Assembly (NCBI GenBank): GCA_030527015.1
Contig: JAUNBR010000027.1
Span: 1-46,227, forward strand
DNA: 46,227 bases
Source of the DNA: Planctomycetia bacterium
Lineage (GTDB): Bacteria > Planctomycetota > Planctomycetia > Pirellulales > Thermoguttaceae
Direction: 5' to 3'
Position numbers and translations under genes: made by a program
Notes under the pieces: generated by a model
Database searches by the model: none
Seen by the model: only the letters and a program-made list of their open reading frames with translations
Told to the model about the DNA's origin: nothing
Shown here: positions 1-8,355 of the stretch, in pieces
Numbering within the stretch: position 1 is the stretch's first letter
Layout: the number at the start of each line of letters is the position of its first letter

Positions 1-570
1 ACTCCATCTATCATTATAAGATATTTATTAAAGGATACTTGTGCGAAAATAAATTGTTGATTTTATAGAAAAAATATAAAAAAAATTTTTTGATGTACGA
101 ACTGAAGATGAAAATGCCACTATTATTTTTAGAAAAGGTAAATGGGGAGTTTTGCTGATGTGCAGAAGCGATTTTTTCTGTTTTATACCCGAGGCACTAT
201 GAATTTTCGTTTTCCCGGCATTTTGTTTCGCTGAAAATATCTGTTTTAGAGCAGTACAAAACGGAATTTAAGGAGAACCGGTATGGTAACTTAAGAGGTT
301 CCATTATGAAAAAGGAAATTTTCTCCAGTCACGCTGAAATGGTTTCATGACATTTTTACTTATATAAAATGTATCTTTTGTGTTACGGAAAACGAAGAAA
401 TTTTTAATGGAAAATGAGTTTTTTGGTGAAAATTTGATTTGGTGATTATGTAATCTAAATTTAAACAGCGGAAATGGGTAAAATTAAGCAGGTGTAATTA
501 CTATATTATTATAGTATTATGTTATTTTTTCTTTAAGCAAAAAAATCCTTAATGGGAAGAGGAGTCAGTC
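1..570. other. Intergenic DNA before first gene
   Basis: AT-rich stretch with no supportable gene. It holds one copy of the dispersed palindromic repeat (184-285). The last part contains runs of TATTAT around 502-525 that could carry a promoter, but no convincing -35/-10 pair is visible. Confidence 0.6.
184..285 (+). repeat. Dispersed palindromic repeat, copy 1
   Basis: Plus-orientation copy: starts TATACCCGAGG, has the core CCCGGCATTTTGTTTCGCTG, and ends CGGAATTTAAGGAGAA then CCGGTATG. About 285 bp upstream of the first gene. Confidence 0.85.
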
Positions 571-2682
571 ATGCGTTTAACATTAAGAGCCCTTTTGGCA
601 TGGATGGACGATAATCTTCCTGCAGAAGATGCGGAAATTATTTCTCAAAAAGTCGCGGAGAGTGAACTGGCAACGAATCTTAAAAACCAGATTCGCCATG
701 TGGTACAAATTCCGAATTTACCCGCTTCAATTATACTGGACTCCACACCCATGGGAGATCCGAATGCGGCAGCTGAATATTTGGACAATTATATGTCGCC
801 AGAGGAAACGGTGGAATATGAAAAGCACTGTATTTATTCAGACGTCGTACTGGCGGAAGTCGCTTCGTGCCATCAGATTTTAACCATGGTGCTCGGAGAG
901 CCAGCAGAAGTGTCGCCGGAAGTGCGCCATAAGGTATATGAATTACATGCACGTTATTTTTCTGAAGAAGTTTTGGAGTCTTCTGTCGCAGAGGTGATGC
1001 AAGAATTGAGTCAGGAAATTATTTCCTCACCTTCAGAAGAACCTGAAATAAAAAGTTCTTCTTGGAAAAAAGTGCTTTCCAGGGCGATTATTCTTGCCAT
1101 TATTTTCTTACTGGCGTTTTGGTGCATGGGAAGGCTTATGCCGAATTCCACGCTGGGGCATTTAGCTTCAAAACTTTTGCCATTTTCTGCTTCAGGAATA
1201 ACTCCGACGGATGCGGAAAGCTCTGGGAATGAAGAAGAGCCAAAAGTACCGTCAGCTTCTGCCACAGAAGATATTTCGGTGGAAAAGTCAAAAAACGTGG
1301 GAGATTCGTCTGTTTATGATAAAGATACGAAAAATGCAGTTTCGGAGGATCTGGAAGGTTCTCTTTCTAAAGATAAACCAAAATCAGGTGATTTGGATGA
1401 ATCAGATTCAGATGTTTTGGATGAAGGAGAAGATTTTTCTGAAGAAGATGGTGATTTTCCAGGAAGGGACGTTCTGAATATAACGAAACCGGGTGAGCCG
1501 GGCAGTGAGGGGCCACGGAGAATTCCTCCACCACGGCGCGTGGGCAGGGTGGAAAGTGGTCGGAATCAAATTATCGGAGTGTGCCATGCAGGAGAAAAGA
1601 CATGGGGGCGGCTGGGAGCGCAGGCAGGAATTAATCTGGATTCCACGCTGATTTCGTTTCCCACGTATCGGCCGATCGTTTCTTTTGTAAATCGTTTTGA
1701 AGTTTCGATGATTGATGCATCTCAGCTTCAGGTCTTACCTGGTCAGGAAGGTGCGGTTTCCACATTATCACTGGATTATGGACAATTTATTATTAAAACA
1801 TATAGTTCCGCACAGGATACCATGGGTTCAGGGAAGGTCAGTGTAACATTTCCTTCTTTTTCAGGCTGGGTGACGTTCCCGGAGGCGAATTCCCGAGTCG
1901 CGATTAATGTATTTCGTGAAGAAGAAACAGGTCAGGATCCGGCAGAGGATAAAATTCCCGTTCATGTGTACGTTTATGTCATGGAAGGGACGATTGTGAT
2001 CGAGCATTCTTCGGCAGGGGAACCGGTGGCGATTCCTGAAGGTTCGTTTATTGATCTGAGTCAGCTTGAAGTGGGGCCAGTAAAAAGGGTGGCGCCGGAC
2101 TGGGTGCGTCCACGACAATTATCCATCGCGGAGGCGGCCGCTTCTCGAATTCTTGCGGAAACACTTGAGTCGGGGCAGTTGTTGGAGCATCCTTTGGATG
2201 AGCTGACACAAAATCAAAATTCGGAATTAGCATGGCTGTCCATGCAGTGCCTGGGGCAGATCGGAGATTTCTTGCCTCTGATTACGAATCTGAATGGAAA
2301 TGAAGAAGAGCATTTTTTCCAAGAATCAAGCATCGAGGAGTTACAGCATGCGATTTTTCGTTCGGTTACACAGGCAGCGCAAGTAAAAAGGGATTTTCTG
2401 CGATTTACCCGGCAGGGTGAGGTGTGTTATCGGATGTTATGGGCGTATCCGATGAAGGAAAAAGCACAGATGTCCATAAACGAGGGGCGTGCTTTATTGG
2501 AGGCTTTAAAATCTGAAGAAATGCAGGTTCGTGTGTTAGGCCACTGGAATCTGATGAGGTTTTGTGGGAAAGAGGCACCAGATTTTTATAGGCCTGATAT
2601 GCCTGCGGATCAGAGAGCTGAGGGAATCCAGAAGTGGAGCGATTTTATAGATAAAAGCACGGATATTTTTATAAAAAATTAA
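571..2682 (+). CDS. Membrane-anchored FecR-like planctomycete protein
   Basis: 703-residue protein; ATG preceded by GAGGAG with 7 nt spacing. Residues 1-165 are helical and carry a paired His-Cys / Cys-His motif (H86 C87, C100 H101) inside a SDVVLAEVA segment; I recognise this arrangement from membrane proteins of planctomycetes. A single membrane helix lies at about 168-190, then a Ser/Glu/Asp-rich linker to about 330, then a beta-rich region to about 500 resembling FecR-type domains, and a helical tail. The likely topology is N-terminus in the cytoplasm and FecR-like part outside (inference). The N-terminal H/C motif and FecR-like exterior suggest an anti-sigma or signal-transducing role, but no sigma gene is adjacent. 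Function is not established; domain call is moderate. Confidence 0.6.
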   Translation: MRLTLRALLAWMDDNLPAEDAEIISQKVAESELATNLKNQIRHVVQIPNLPASIILDSTPMGDPNAAAEYLDNYMSPEETVEYEKHCIYSDVVLAEVASCHQILTMVLGEPAEVSPEVRHKVYELHARYFSEEVLESSVAEVMQELSQEIISSPSEEPEIKSSSWKKVLSRAIILAIIFLLAFWCMGRLMPNSTLGHLASKLLPFSASGITPTDAESSGNEEEPKVPSASATEDISVEKSKNVGDSSVYDKDTKNAVSEDLEGSLSKDKPKSGDLDESDSDVLDEGEDFSEEDGDFPGRDVLNITKPGEPGSEGPRRIPPPRRVGRVESGRNQIIGVCHAGEKTWGRLGAQAGINLDSTLISFPTYRPIVSFVNRFEVSMIDASQLQVLPGQEGAVSTLSLDYGQFIIKTYSSAQDTMGSGKVSVTFPSFSGWVTFPEANSRVAINVFREEETGQDPAEDKIPVHVYVYVMEGTIVIEHSSAGEPVAIPEGSFIDLSQLEVGPVKRVAPDWVRPRQLSIAEAAASRILAETLESGQLLEHPLDELTQNQNSELAWLSMQCLGQIGDFLPLITNLNGNEEEHFFQESSIEELQHAIFRSVTQAAQVKRDFLRFTRQGEVCYRMLWAYPMKEKAQMSINEGRALLEALKSEEMQVRVLGHWNLMRFCGKEAPDFYRPDMPADQRAEGIQKWSDFIDKSTDIFIKN

Positions 2683-3036
2683 CTTTACGTAAAATATGTA
2701 AGTTATTATATTTATTTTTTGAAATTTTTTTGAAAAAATTTTAAGAAAGTAAAAAATTTTATCGCTCTCGTGGAGGGGGGTAGCTTGCATATTTGAGGAA
2801 AAGTAGTTATCATCATATCATGATAAGAAGTTTTTGTGTTACACGGTTCCTTGGAGGATGTATTTTATTTTTTCCATTTAATTTCTTATGGCAAAAACTG
2901 CGCAAAAGTATTTTGTGATTTATGAAATATGGATTAAATATAGAAAACTTTAAGTAAACTTGGATATAAAAACTCTTCTCATTACTTTTTTGCACTGGGG
3001 AATGATAAAATTTTTCAGTGAGAAAGGAAGGTTGTT
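2683..3036. other. AT-rich intergenic gap
   Basis: No gene, repeat copy or clear terminator seen. Long A/T runs follow the stop codon of the FecR-like gene. The only marked GC-rich spot is CGTGGAGGGGGG near 2768-2779, whose meaning is unclear. Confidence 0.5.
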
Positions 3037-3342
3037 ATGCAAGTAAACATATCAGCACGTCACGGAAATATAGCTGAAGAAACGCGCGCGAAGATTACGG
3101 AAAAGGTGTCAAAACTTTCCCGTTTTTTGGATCGTATTACGGCAATTGACGTTACGGTGGATCTTGAAGAGAAAGAAACTCCGGTGGTAGACGTTCAGGT
3201 GCATACGGAATATAGAAAAGATTTTGTTGCGCAGAGTCAGCCAGGTGAACTTTTTATATCTTTGGATGAAGTGAATCGAAAGCTGGAGCAGCAGCTAAAG
3301 AAATATAAGGAAAAGTTAATTTCCTCTCATCGTGCGGAGTAA
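3037..3342 (+). CDS. hpf: Ribosome hibernation promoting factor (short HPF)
   Basis: 101 residues, the size of the short HPF/YfiA-type family. It begins MQVNISARHGNI and shows the beta-alpha-beta-beta-beta-alpha pattern of the family, including the VTVDLEEKE and VDVQVHTEYRK strands and a final helix with LEQQLKKYKEKL. Such proteins bind the 30S decoding region and promote inactive 100S ribosomes in stationary phase. A strong AAGGAAGG ribosome site precedes the ATG. It lies upstream of ptsN-, HPr- and EI-type genes, recalling the hpf-ptsN-ptsO order next to rpoN in proteobacteria, but it ends in its own hairpin terminator and 600 bp of repeats separate it from ptsN, so co-transcription is doubtful. 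Confidence 0.9.
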   Translation: MQVNISARHGNIAEETRAKITEKVSKLSRFLDRITAIDVTVDLEEKETPVVDVQVHTEYRKDFVAQSQPGELFISLDEVNRKLEQQLKKYKEKLISSHRAE

Positions 3343-3368
3343 AAAAATCATCGTTTATATGATTTTTT
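3342..3368 (+). terminator. Intrinsic terminator after hpf
   Basis: Perfect 10-bp stem AAAAAATCAT / ATGATTTTTT around loop CGTTTAT, starting in the hpf stop codon and ending in six T. The stem is AT-rich, so strength is uncertain. Confidence 0.6.
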
Positions 3369-3648
3369 GAAAGAATAAATTTATTTTTGATTTGTGGAAT
3401 CTGTAAATTAAGGACAAATTTTTCTTTAAGAATTTTGATTTTATAAAGAATTCCTGATGTCATTATGTTAATGTTTTGCGAAACGTAACTGTATGAGTGA
3501 AGGGTGTGTTTTATAGTATTCATGGTGGATTTATTTATTAATACGGTTAAAATTTTCTGAAGAGAATAGGGCAGGTGTGAAAGCCGGCGACATTTTGAGA
3601 AGGGAAATTTTAGAGTATTTTATGGTAAAGAAGCCTGAGGAGGGGGTT

Positions 3649-3726
3649 TATACCCGATTTATTTTTGTTGCTGGAAGGTCAGTTTTTGGCTGCACAGAGA
3701 TGAAATGTAGGGTGGATTCAGGTATA
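3649..3726 (+). repeat. Degenerate repeat copy 2
   Basis: Begins TATACCCGATTTAT and ends GTGGATTCAGGTATA, with the centre shortened to about 78 nt in total. It accounts for most of a small open frame here (3577-3786), which is therefore not called as a gene. Confidence 0.55.
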
Positions 3727-3806
3727 TTTTTTCGGGATATGGTATTTTCCCCAGGTGTCAGGTGGATATTTGGGGAATATAACTAAAATTTAAGATGAAA
3801 TGGCAT

Positions 3807-3911
3807 TATGTCTGATACACTATAAAGTTTCGCTTCTCCGGCATTTTGCTTCGCTGAAAATACCTGTTTTCAGAGCTGCACAAAACGGAAATTTAAGGTG
3901 GAACCAGTATA
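3807..3911 (+). repeat. Dispersed palindromic repeat, copy 3
   Basis: Near-consensus plus copy: TCTGATACACTATAAAG at the left, core CCGGCATTTTGCTTCGCTG, right end AAGGTGGAACCAGTATA. It ends 60 bp before ptsN. Confidence 0.9.
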
Positions 3912-3971
3912 CATATCGAGAAAATAGAGTTTTTTAGTAAGTGTTAAGAGAAAATAAGGAGACCCGCGCAG

Positions 3972-4448
3972 ATGAAATTCGCGGAATTTATATGTACAGA
4001 TTCGATTCAGGTATCCCTGAAAGCGACGGAAAAAGAAGATGTGATTCGTGAGATGGTAGCCTCACTTCGAGACGCTGGGCAAATTGCGCCGGAGGAATTT
4101 GATAATGTCGTGAAGGCTATTATGAAACGTGAAGAATTAGGAAGTACTGGAATCGGGCGTTGTGTAGCGGTTCCGCACACAAAACATTCCAGCATTAAAA
4201 AAATGGTTGGAACGGTGGCCGTAAGTCCTGGCGGTGTAAAATTTGATAGTCTGGATGGTCAGCCGGTTCATGTTTTGTTTATGTTGGTTTCTCCTCCGGA
4301 TGATCCGAATGAACATCTTCGTGCTCTGGAGCATATTTCACGTCAATTACGGGATGAAATGTTTCGCCGTTTCATCATGCAGGTTAAATCCCAGGAAGAA
4401 GTATGTCAGTTACTGGAAGAGGCTGATAATAATATGTACGCTGTCTGA
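3972..4448 (+). CDS. ptsN: PTS EIIA component, fructose/nitrogen type (PtsN-like)
   Basis: 158-residue single PTS_EIIA type 2 domain, the usual length of PtsN. The phosphorylated histidine is His69 in the segment CVAVPHTKH, preceded by the family signature REELGSTGIG. It accepts phosphate from HPr in the cytoplasm. With no permease (EIIB/EIIC) gene nearby, the chain EIIA-HPr-EI more likely regulates than imports sugar, like the nitrogen PTS (inference). AAGGAG stands upstream of the ATG. The HPr gene begins 14 bp after the stop, so the two are probably co-transcribed. Confidence 0.88.
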   Translation: MKFAEFICTDSIQVSLKATEKEDVIREMVASLRDAGQIAPEEFDNVVKAIMKREELGSTGIGRCVAVPHTKHSSIKKMVGTVAVSPGGVKFDSLDGQPVHVLFMLVSPPDDPNEHLRALEHISRQLRDEMFRRFIMQVKSQEEVCQLLEEADNNMYAV

Positions 4449-4462
4449 GAGAGTAAATTTCT

Positions 4463-4768
4463 GTGAATAATATAAAAAATATAAGTGTGGAAAAAGTTAC
4501 AGTATGTAACGAGAATGGTTTACATATTCGTCCTGCGTCCATGGTGGCAAAATGTGCCTCAAAATTTCAGTCGTCGATTGAATTGGAAGCGAATGGCCAG
4601 AAAGTGGACGCTCGCGGAATTTTTGAGGTATTATTGTTGGCTGCCAATAAAGGTACTACTGTTACGATTACTGCCACGGGGCCAGATAGTGTCGAGGCGA
4701 CTCGGGCCATCGCGACGTTATTTAAAGAAGGTTTTCCTTTTGAGAATATCCCCGATGAATTAGGCTGA
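4463..4768 (+). CDS. ptsH: HPr-family phosphocarrier protein
   Basis: 101 residues with a GTG start 14 bp after ptsN. The phosphate-carrying histidine is His21 in NGLHIRPAS, the normal HPr active site. At the place where Gram-positive HPr carries the regulatory serine (Ser46 in KSIM-type motifs) this protein has Gly52 in DARGIFEVL, so control by an HPr kinase/phosphorylase at that site should be impossible. This resembles NPr (PtsO) more than catabolite-control HPr. The C-terminus extends slightly with FPFENIPDELG. It passes phosphate from EI to the adjacent EIIA. Substrate and target pathway are not visible here. Confidence 0.88.
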   Translation: MNNIKNISVEKVTVCNENGLHIRPASMVAKCASKFQSSIELEANGQKVDARGIFEVLLLAANKGTTVTITATGPDSVEATRAIATLFKEGFPFENIPDELG

Positions 4769-4774
4769 GTCTTT

Positions 4775-4896
4775 TCCATTCGGTCACTATAAATTTTTGT
4801 TTTCTCTATTTGTCGACAGGCTGGTATTTTGACTTGTTTAAAATGCCTGTGTCCGTGTCTGCACAAAACGGAAAATTTAAATGGGGGTCTGTGTGT
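4775..4896 (+). repeat. Degenerate repeat copy 4, with inserted palindrome
   Basis: Contains CACTATAAATTTTTG, GCACAAAACGGAAAATTTAA and related parts in order, but carries an extra segment with GTCGACAGG in the left arm. Longer than the standard copy (about 122 nt). Confidence 0.6.
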
Positions 4897-5004
4897 ACTC
4901 GGGACAATTGTTCTGTTTCAGGATATTTGCTGAAAGAGGTTTTTGTCCACGTAAGGCTGTTTTTAAAATGGATTCGGCATGTTTTATGTCTGTCGTGCTA
5001 TCAC

Positions 5005-5067
5005 TCTGTTTTCCTGTCTGTCTGTTGGCGGGCAGGGAAACAGAAAATTGATAGTGCATCGAGTATA
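5005..5067 (-). repeat. Partial repeat copy 5
   Basis: Right part of a minus-oriented copy: ends ATTGATAGTGCATCGAGTATA just before ptsI. It contains a CTGTCTGTCTGTTGG stretch like the palindrome-bearing subgroup. Left end not recognisable. Confidence 0.45.
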
Positions 5068-5105
5068 AAAATATCTTTTCGCCGTTTTATAGATTTTTAG
5101 CGATC

Positions 5106-6878
5106 ATGATTAGATTACAGGGTATCGCAGTTTCACCGGGAATAGCTATCGGAAAAGTACTCGTTTTCGATAGTGGAGGATTCCAAATTGCCAAAATTAA
5201 TTGTCTGAAAGAACAGGCACCTGCGGAACTGGCACGTTTTGAGGAAGCGTTACAAGTAACGTATGAGGACATACGCCTCAGCAGTGAAACGGTCACGGCC
5301 AAATTAGGTGGGGAATATGGGGCAATTTTTGAGGCGCATCTTGCGTTACTGCATGATAGAAAACTGCTGAAGAAAATTAGGGATGCGATTACCGAAGATC
5401 ATCTTGTGGCAGAGAGTGCGGTAAATGAGGTTTTCCGAGAATATATACGCTTCTTTCAGGGACTGGGGGACGAATATCTTGCGGAACGCTCGAATGATAT
5501 GATTGACCTGGGACGGCGCATTTTACATGCGTTACGTCATGAAAAAAAGTTGCCGGCACAGGTTTCTGAAAAAGTTATTCTGTTGGCGAATGAATTAACT
5601 CCCAGTGAAACGGTGTCGATGGATAAGGAAATGATCCAGGCGCTGGTGACGGAAAGGGGAGGCCCCAGCAGTCATACTGCGATCGTGGCGGAGGCGATGC
5701 AGATACCTGCGGTGGTCGGAGTGGGAGAATTTTTAGATCGGGTTTCTGCGGGGGATCAGGTAATTGTAGATGGGAATCATGGATTAATAATTCTTGATCC
5801 GGATGAAGCTACGATTCGGTATTATGCGTATCTGGAAGCACAGCAGCAGTCGATCGATGATCAGTTGAAAATGCTGCGGGATGAATCGGCCACGACTCTG
5901 GATGGGGTGGAGATTCAGTTATTAGGGAATATAGAATTTCCTGCAGAGGCGGAAACTTGTCTGGAGTATGGCGCCAGTGGAATCGGGCTTTATAGGACAG
6001 AGTTTCTTTATTTGTCGGGAGGTTTTCCTGATGAGGAGGAGCATTATCAGGCGTATCGACATGTGGTGGAAACGATGAATGGTCGCCCGGTAACGATTCG
6101 TACGGTGGATCTTGGTGCGGATAAATTATTAGAGCATAAAGTCGCGCGTCCCTCATCAAAAGATTATTATGTGGAGGGGGAGAAGAATCCTGGTTTAGGA
6201 TTACGTAGTATTCGGCTTTCCCTGAAGCGAATAGAGCTTTTTCGGCGTCAGTTGCGTGCTATATTCCGTGTCAGTGCGATTCATCCAGTGAAAATTATGT
6301 TTCCTCTGGTTTCCACGTTAACGGAATTACGTCAGGCAAAAATGATTGTCGAAGATGTAAAGGAAGATTTGCGAGAAGAGAATATTCCGTACAGTGATAA
6401 AGTGGAAATCGGGATTATGGTGGAAGTGCCCAGCACGGTACTGATGATAGACCAATTTGTTTCGGAAGTCGATTTTTTAAGTATCGGAACGAATGATTTA
6501 ACACAGTATACGCTGGCGGTGGATCGTACGAACAGAGAAGTGGTTCATCTGTTTAACTCATGTGACCCGGCCATTTTAAAGTTAATTGTTATGACGCTGG
6601 AGGGAGCGAAGAAGAAGGGGGTACCCGTCAGTTTATGTGGGCAGATGAGTGGAAATCCTCTTTATACGATGCTCCTTTTGGGTCTCGGTTTACGGACGCT
6701 GAGTATCGCGCCGCGAAACATACCGGAGGTAAAGAATATTTGTCGAGGAGTGAATATTACTCACTGTAAGGCACTGGCTCGGCGTGTGTTATTAATGGAA
6801 AGGGCGGGAGAGATTAAAGGTTATCTGAAATCGGAACTGCGTAAGTTGTTTCCGGATCCGGATGATTTACTGGATTAA
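5106..6878 (+). CDS. ptsI: Phosphoenolpyruvate-protein phosphotransferase (PTS enzyme I)
   Basis: 590 residues, slightly longer than the usual ~575. N-terminal HPr-binding helices, then the swivelling domain with the phosphorylated His190 in GGPSSHTAIVAEA, then the PEP-binding barrel with GLGLRSIR, IGIMVEVPS, SIGTNDLTQYTLAVDR and the catalytic Cys511 in SLCGQMSG. All EI hallmark residues are present. It moves phosphate from PEP to HPr. No Shine-Dalgarno is obvious before the ATG; the in-between 337 bp hold two degraded repeats, so the gene may be read through from ptsH or have its own promoter. Confidence 0.95.
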   Translation: MIRLQGIAVSPGIAIGKVLVFDSGGFQIAKINCLKEQAPAELARFEEALQVTYEDIRLSSETVTAKLGGEYGAIFEAHLALLHDRKLLKKIRDAITEDHLVAESAVNEVFREYIRFFQGLGDEYLAERSNDMIDLGRRILHALRHEKKLPAQVSEKVILLANELTPSETVSMDKEMIQALVTERGGPSSHTAIVAEAMQIPAVVGVGEFLDRVSAGDQVIVDGNHGLIILDPDEATIRYYAYLEAQQQSIDDQLKMLRDESATTLDGVEIQLLGNIEFPAEAETCLEYGASGIGLYRTEFLYLSGGFPDEEEHYQAYRHVVETMNGRPVTIRTVDLGADKLLEHKVARPSSKDYYVEGEKNPGLGLRSIRLSLKRIELFRRQLRAIFRVSAIHPVKIMFPLVSTLTELRQAKMIVEDVKEDLREENIPYSDKVEIGIMVEVPSTVLMIDQFVSEVDFLSIGTNDLTQYTLAVDRTNREVVHLFNSCDPAILKLIVMTLEGAKKKGVPVSLCGQMSGNPLYTMLLLGLGLRTLSIAPRNIPEVKNICRGVNITHCKALARRVLLMERAGEIKGYLKSELRKLFPDPDDLLD

Positions 6879-6932
6879 AAGTCTGGCAGTTTTCCCGAGG
6901 TACGGTGAAGGTGTTTTTCTGCTGTGAAATTT

Positions 6933-7038
6933 TATACCCGATACACTATAAATTTTCGCTTCCCCGGCATTTTTCCTTCACGGAAATGCCTGCTTTAAGA
7001 GCTGTACAAAACACGGAAATTTAAGGAGAATTAGTATA
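6933..7038 (+). repeat. Dispersed palindromic repeat, copy 6
   Basis: Left end TATACCCGATACACTATAAA; right end AATTTAAGGAGAATTAGTATA. The core hairpin is altered to ATTTTTCCTTCACGGAAAT, with compensating changes that still pair. Confidence 0.88.
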
Positions 7039-7151
7039 AATTGGTTTACTGCTTTCTGTACCACACGGAATTTTATTAAAATGAGGGTTAATCTTTTCAG
7101 AGTAATGTAAATTCGGCTGTTGGTTAAAACCGGCAGCCACAGGATATATTT

Positions 7152-7257
7152 TTATTCTGACATATTATAAACTTCTGTATTGTGGTGTTTTATGCTGTCG
7201 GAATGTCAGTTTTAAGTACCACGAGAAACAGAATTTTATGTGTGTTAGGACGTGTAT
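7152..7257 (+). repeat. Possible decayed repeat copy 7
   Basis: Weak match only: CATATTATAAACTTC on the left and ACAGAATTTTATGTGTGT on the right, at about the normal spacing. Confidence 0.3.
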
Positions 7258-7536
7258 GAAATACATTAAATTTCCGATTTATCGGTCTTTGTGCTGTTAA
7301 AATATTTTCAGCAGTAGTCATATGAGGGTGAAATTTAAACGTAAAATCGGTAAATAAGTTGAACGGACAAGATTCGTTAACGAATAAGAATATGATATGG
7401 CGAAACATGGTGAGTTTTGATTCATCTGTCATCGTGATTTTGTGCAGAGTTTTTTGTTTTTATAGGAGTCATTTTCACTGTAATAAATCAGTTTTTCTTT
7501 TAAAATATACATGGGATGGATTTTTAGTATAATTTT

Positions 7537-7637
7537 TATACCCGATGCGCTATAAATTTTTGTTTTGGGCATTTTATTTAATGGAAGATGCCTGCTTTTA
7601 GAGTCGTACAAAACGGAAAATTATAGTAGAACCCGTA
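7537..7637 (+). repeat. Dispersed palindromic repeat, copy 8
   Basis: Left end TATACCCGATGCGCTATAAA is near consensus; right end GGAAAATTATAGTAGAACCC is somewhat diverged and the final GTATA is lost. Confidence 0.8.
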
Positions 7638-8355
7638 ATTATATGGGATGAAGGTTATCGGAACTAATTCGGTTTTATTTTAATTTCACTTTCCTGTGCC
7701 ATAAAAGCCAGGGTATTTTAAGTATATGTGAAATGTCGGAAAAACTGAAATTTTATGTAAATCGGAAATGAAATCCTGAATGAAAGGTGAAGAAAAGCCA
7801 TTTTTTGAATGACGTTCAGACAGTAAAAATGGCGGCGCATTTCGGCTGTGGATCCAGTTTTTTTGGAAAATGAAGTCAAAATCTCGGTGTATAAAATGGT
7901 TTCGTGTGCCCGTGGAGCGTCCCGAAGTATTTTCGGCCGTTTTAATTGAAGCAGGACAGGAATTTTATATTTGACATAAACGGTAAATTTATTTAGGCAT
8001 TCGTGAGGCAGGAATATCTGTTACGGTGTCCATATGAAATGAAGTTTTACCGTCCTTCGAATATTTTGTCGTGTGTGGAGAAAGAGAAAATCTGGTGTTT
8101 TAATCGGGGTTTTTGTTTTTTCCGGAAGACGGGTAAACTTTTCTTTAGTTGTGCATGAAGCCTTATGGTTTTCAGAATTCATGAGGAACAGTTTTCGGGA
8201 ATGTATATATTTCCCGTGGCTTTATGGGCAGCTTACTGTTTTTTCATAATTATTCTTATTCTTTTTCACAGTGCATTTTGCGTCTTGTACCGTTCTGGTT
8301 TTTATAATTCATTTTAAGTGCGTTGTGCATTTAGGAAAGAACAGAGTGCTGAAAC

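Larger units (their letters stand above)
6879..8355. other. Long intergenic region between ptsI and RNase G gene
   Basis: Nearly 1.5 kb without a supportable gene. It holds clear repeat copies at 6933-7038 and 7537-7637 and a possible decayed one near 7152-7257. From about 7640 to 8355 I see no repeat and no conserved ORF. A TTGACA stands at 7971-7976 but lacks a good -10. A long 5' leader for the RNase gene is possible, since rne in enterobacteria is autoregulated through its leader; this is inference only. Confidence 0.5.

Noticed and set aside
3577..3786. 69-codon open frame with GTG start
   Set aside because: It overlaps a degraded copy of the palindromic repeat (3649-3726), has no recognisable protein motif and only a weak ribosome site.
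7971..8000. Promoter with TTGACA before rng
   Set aside because: The -35 is perfect but no acceptable -10 lies 16-18 bp downstream.
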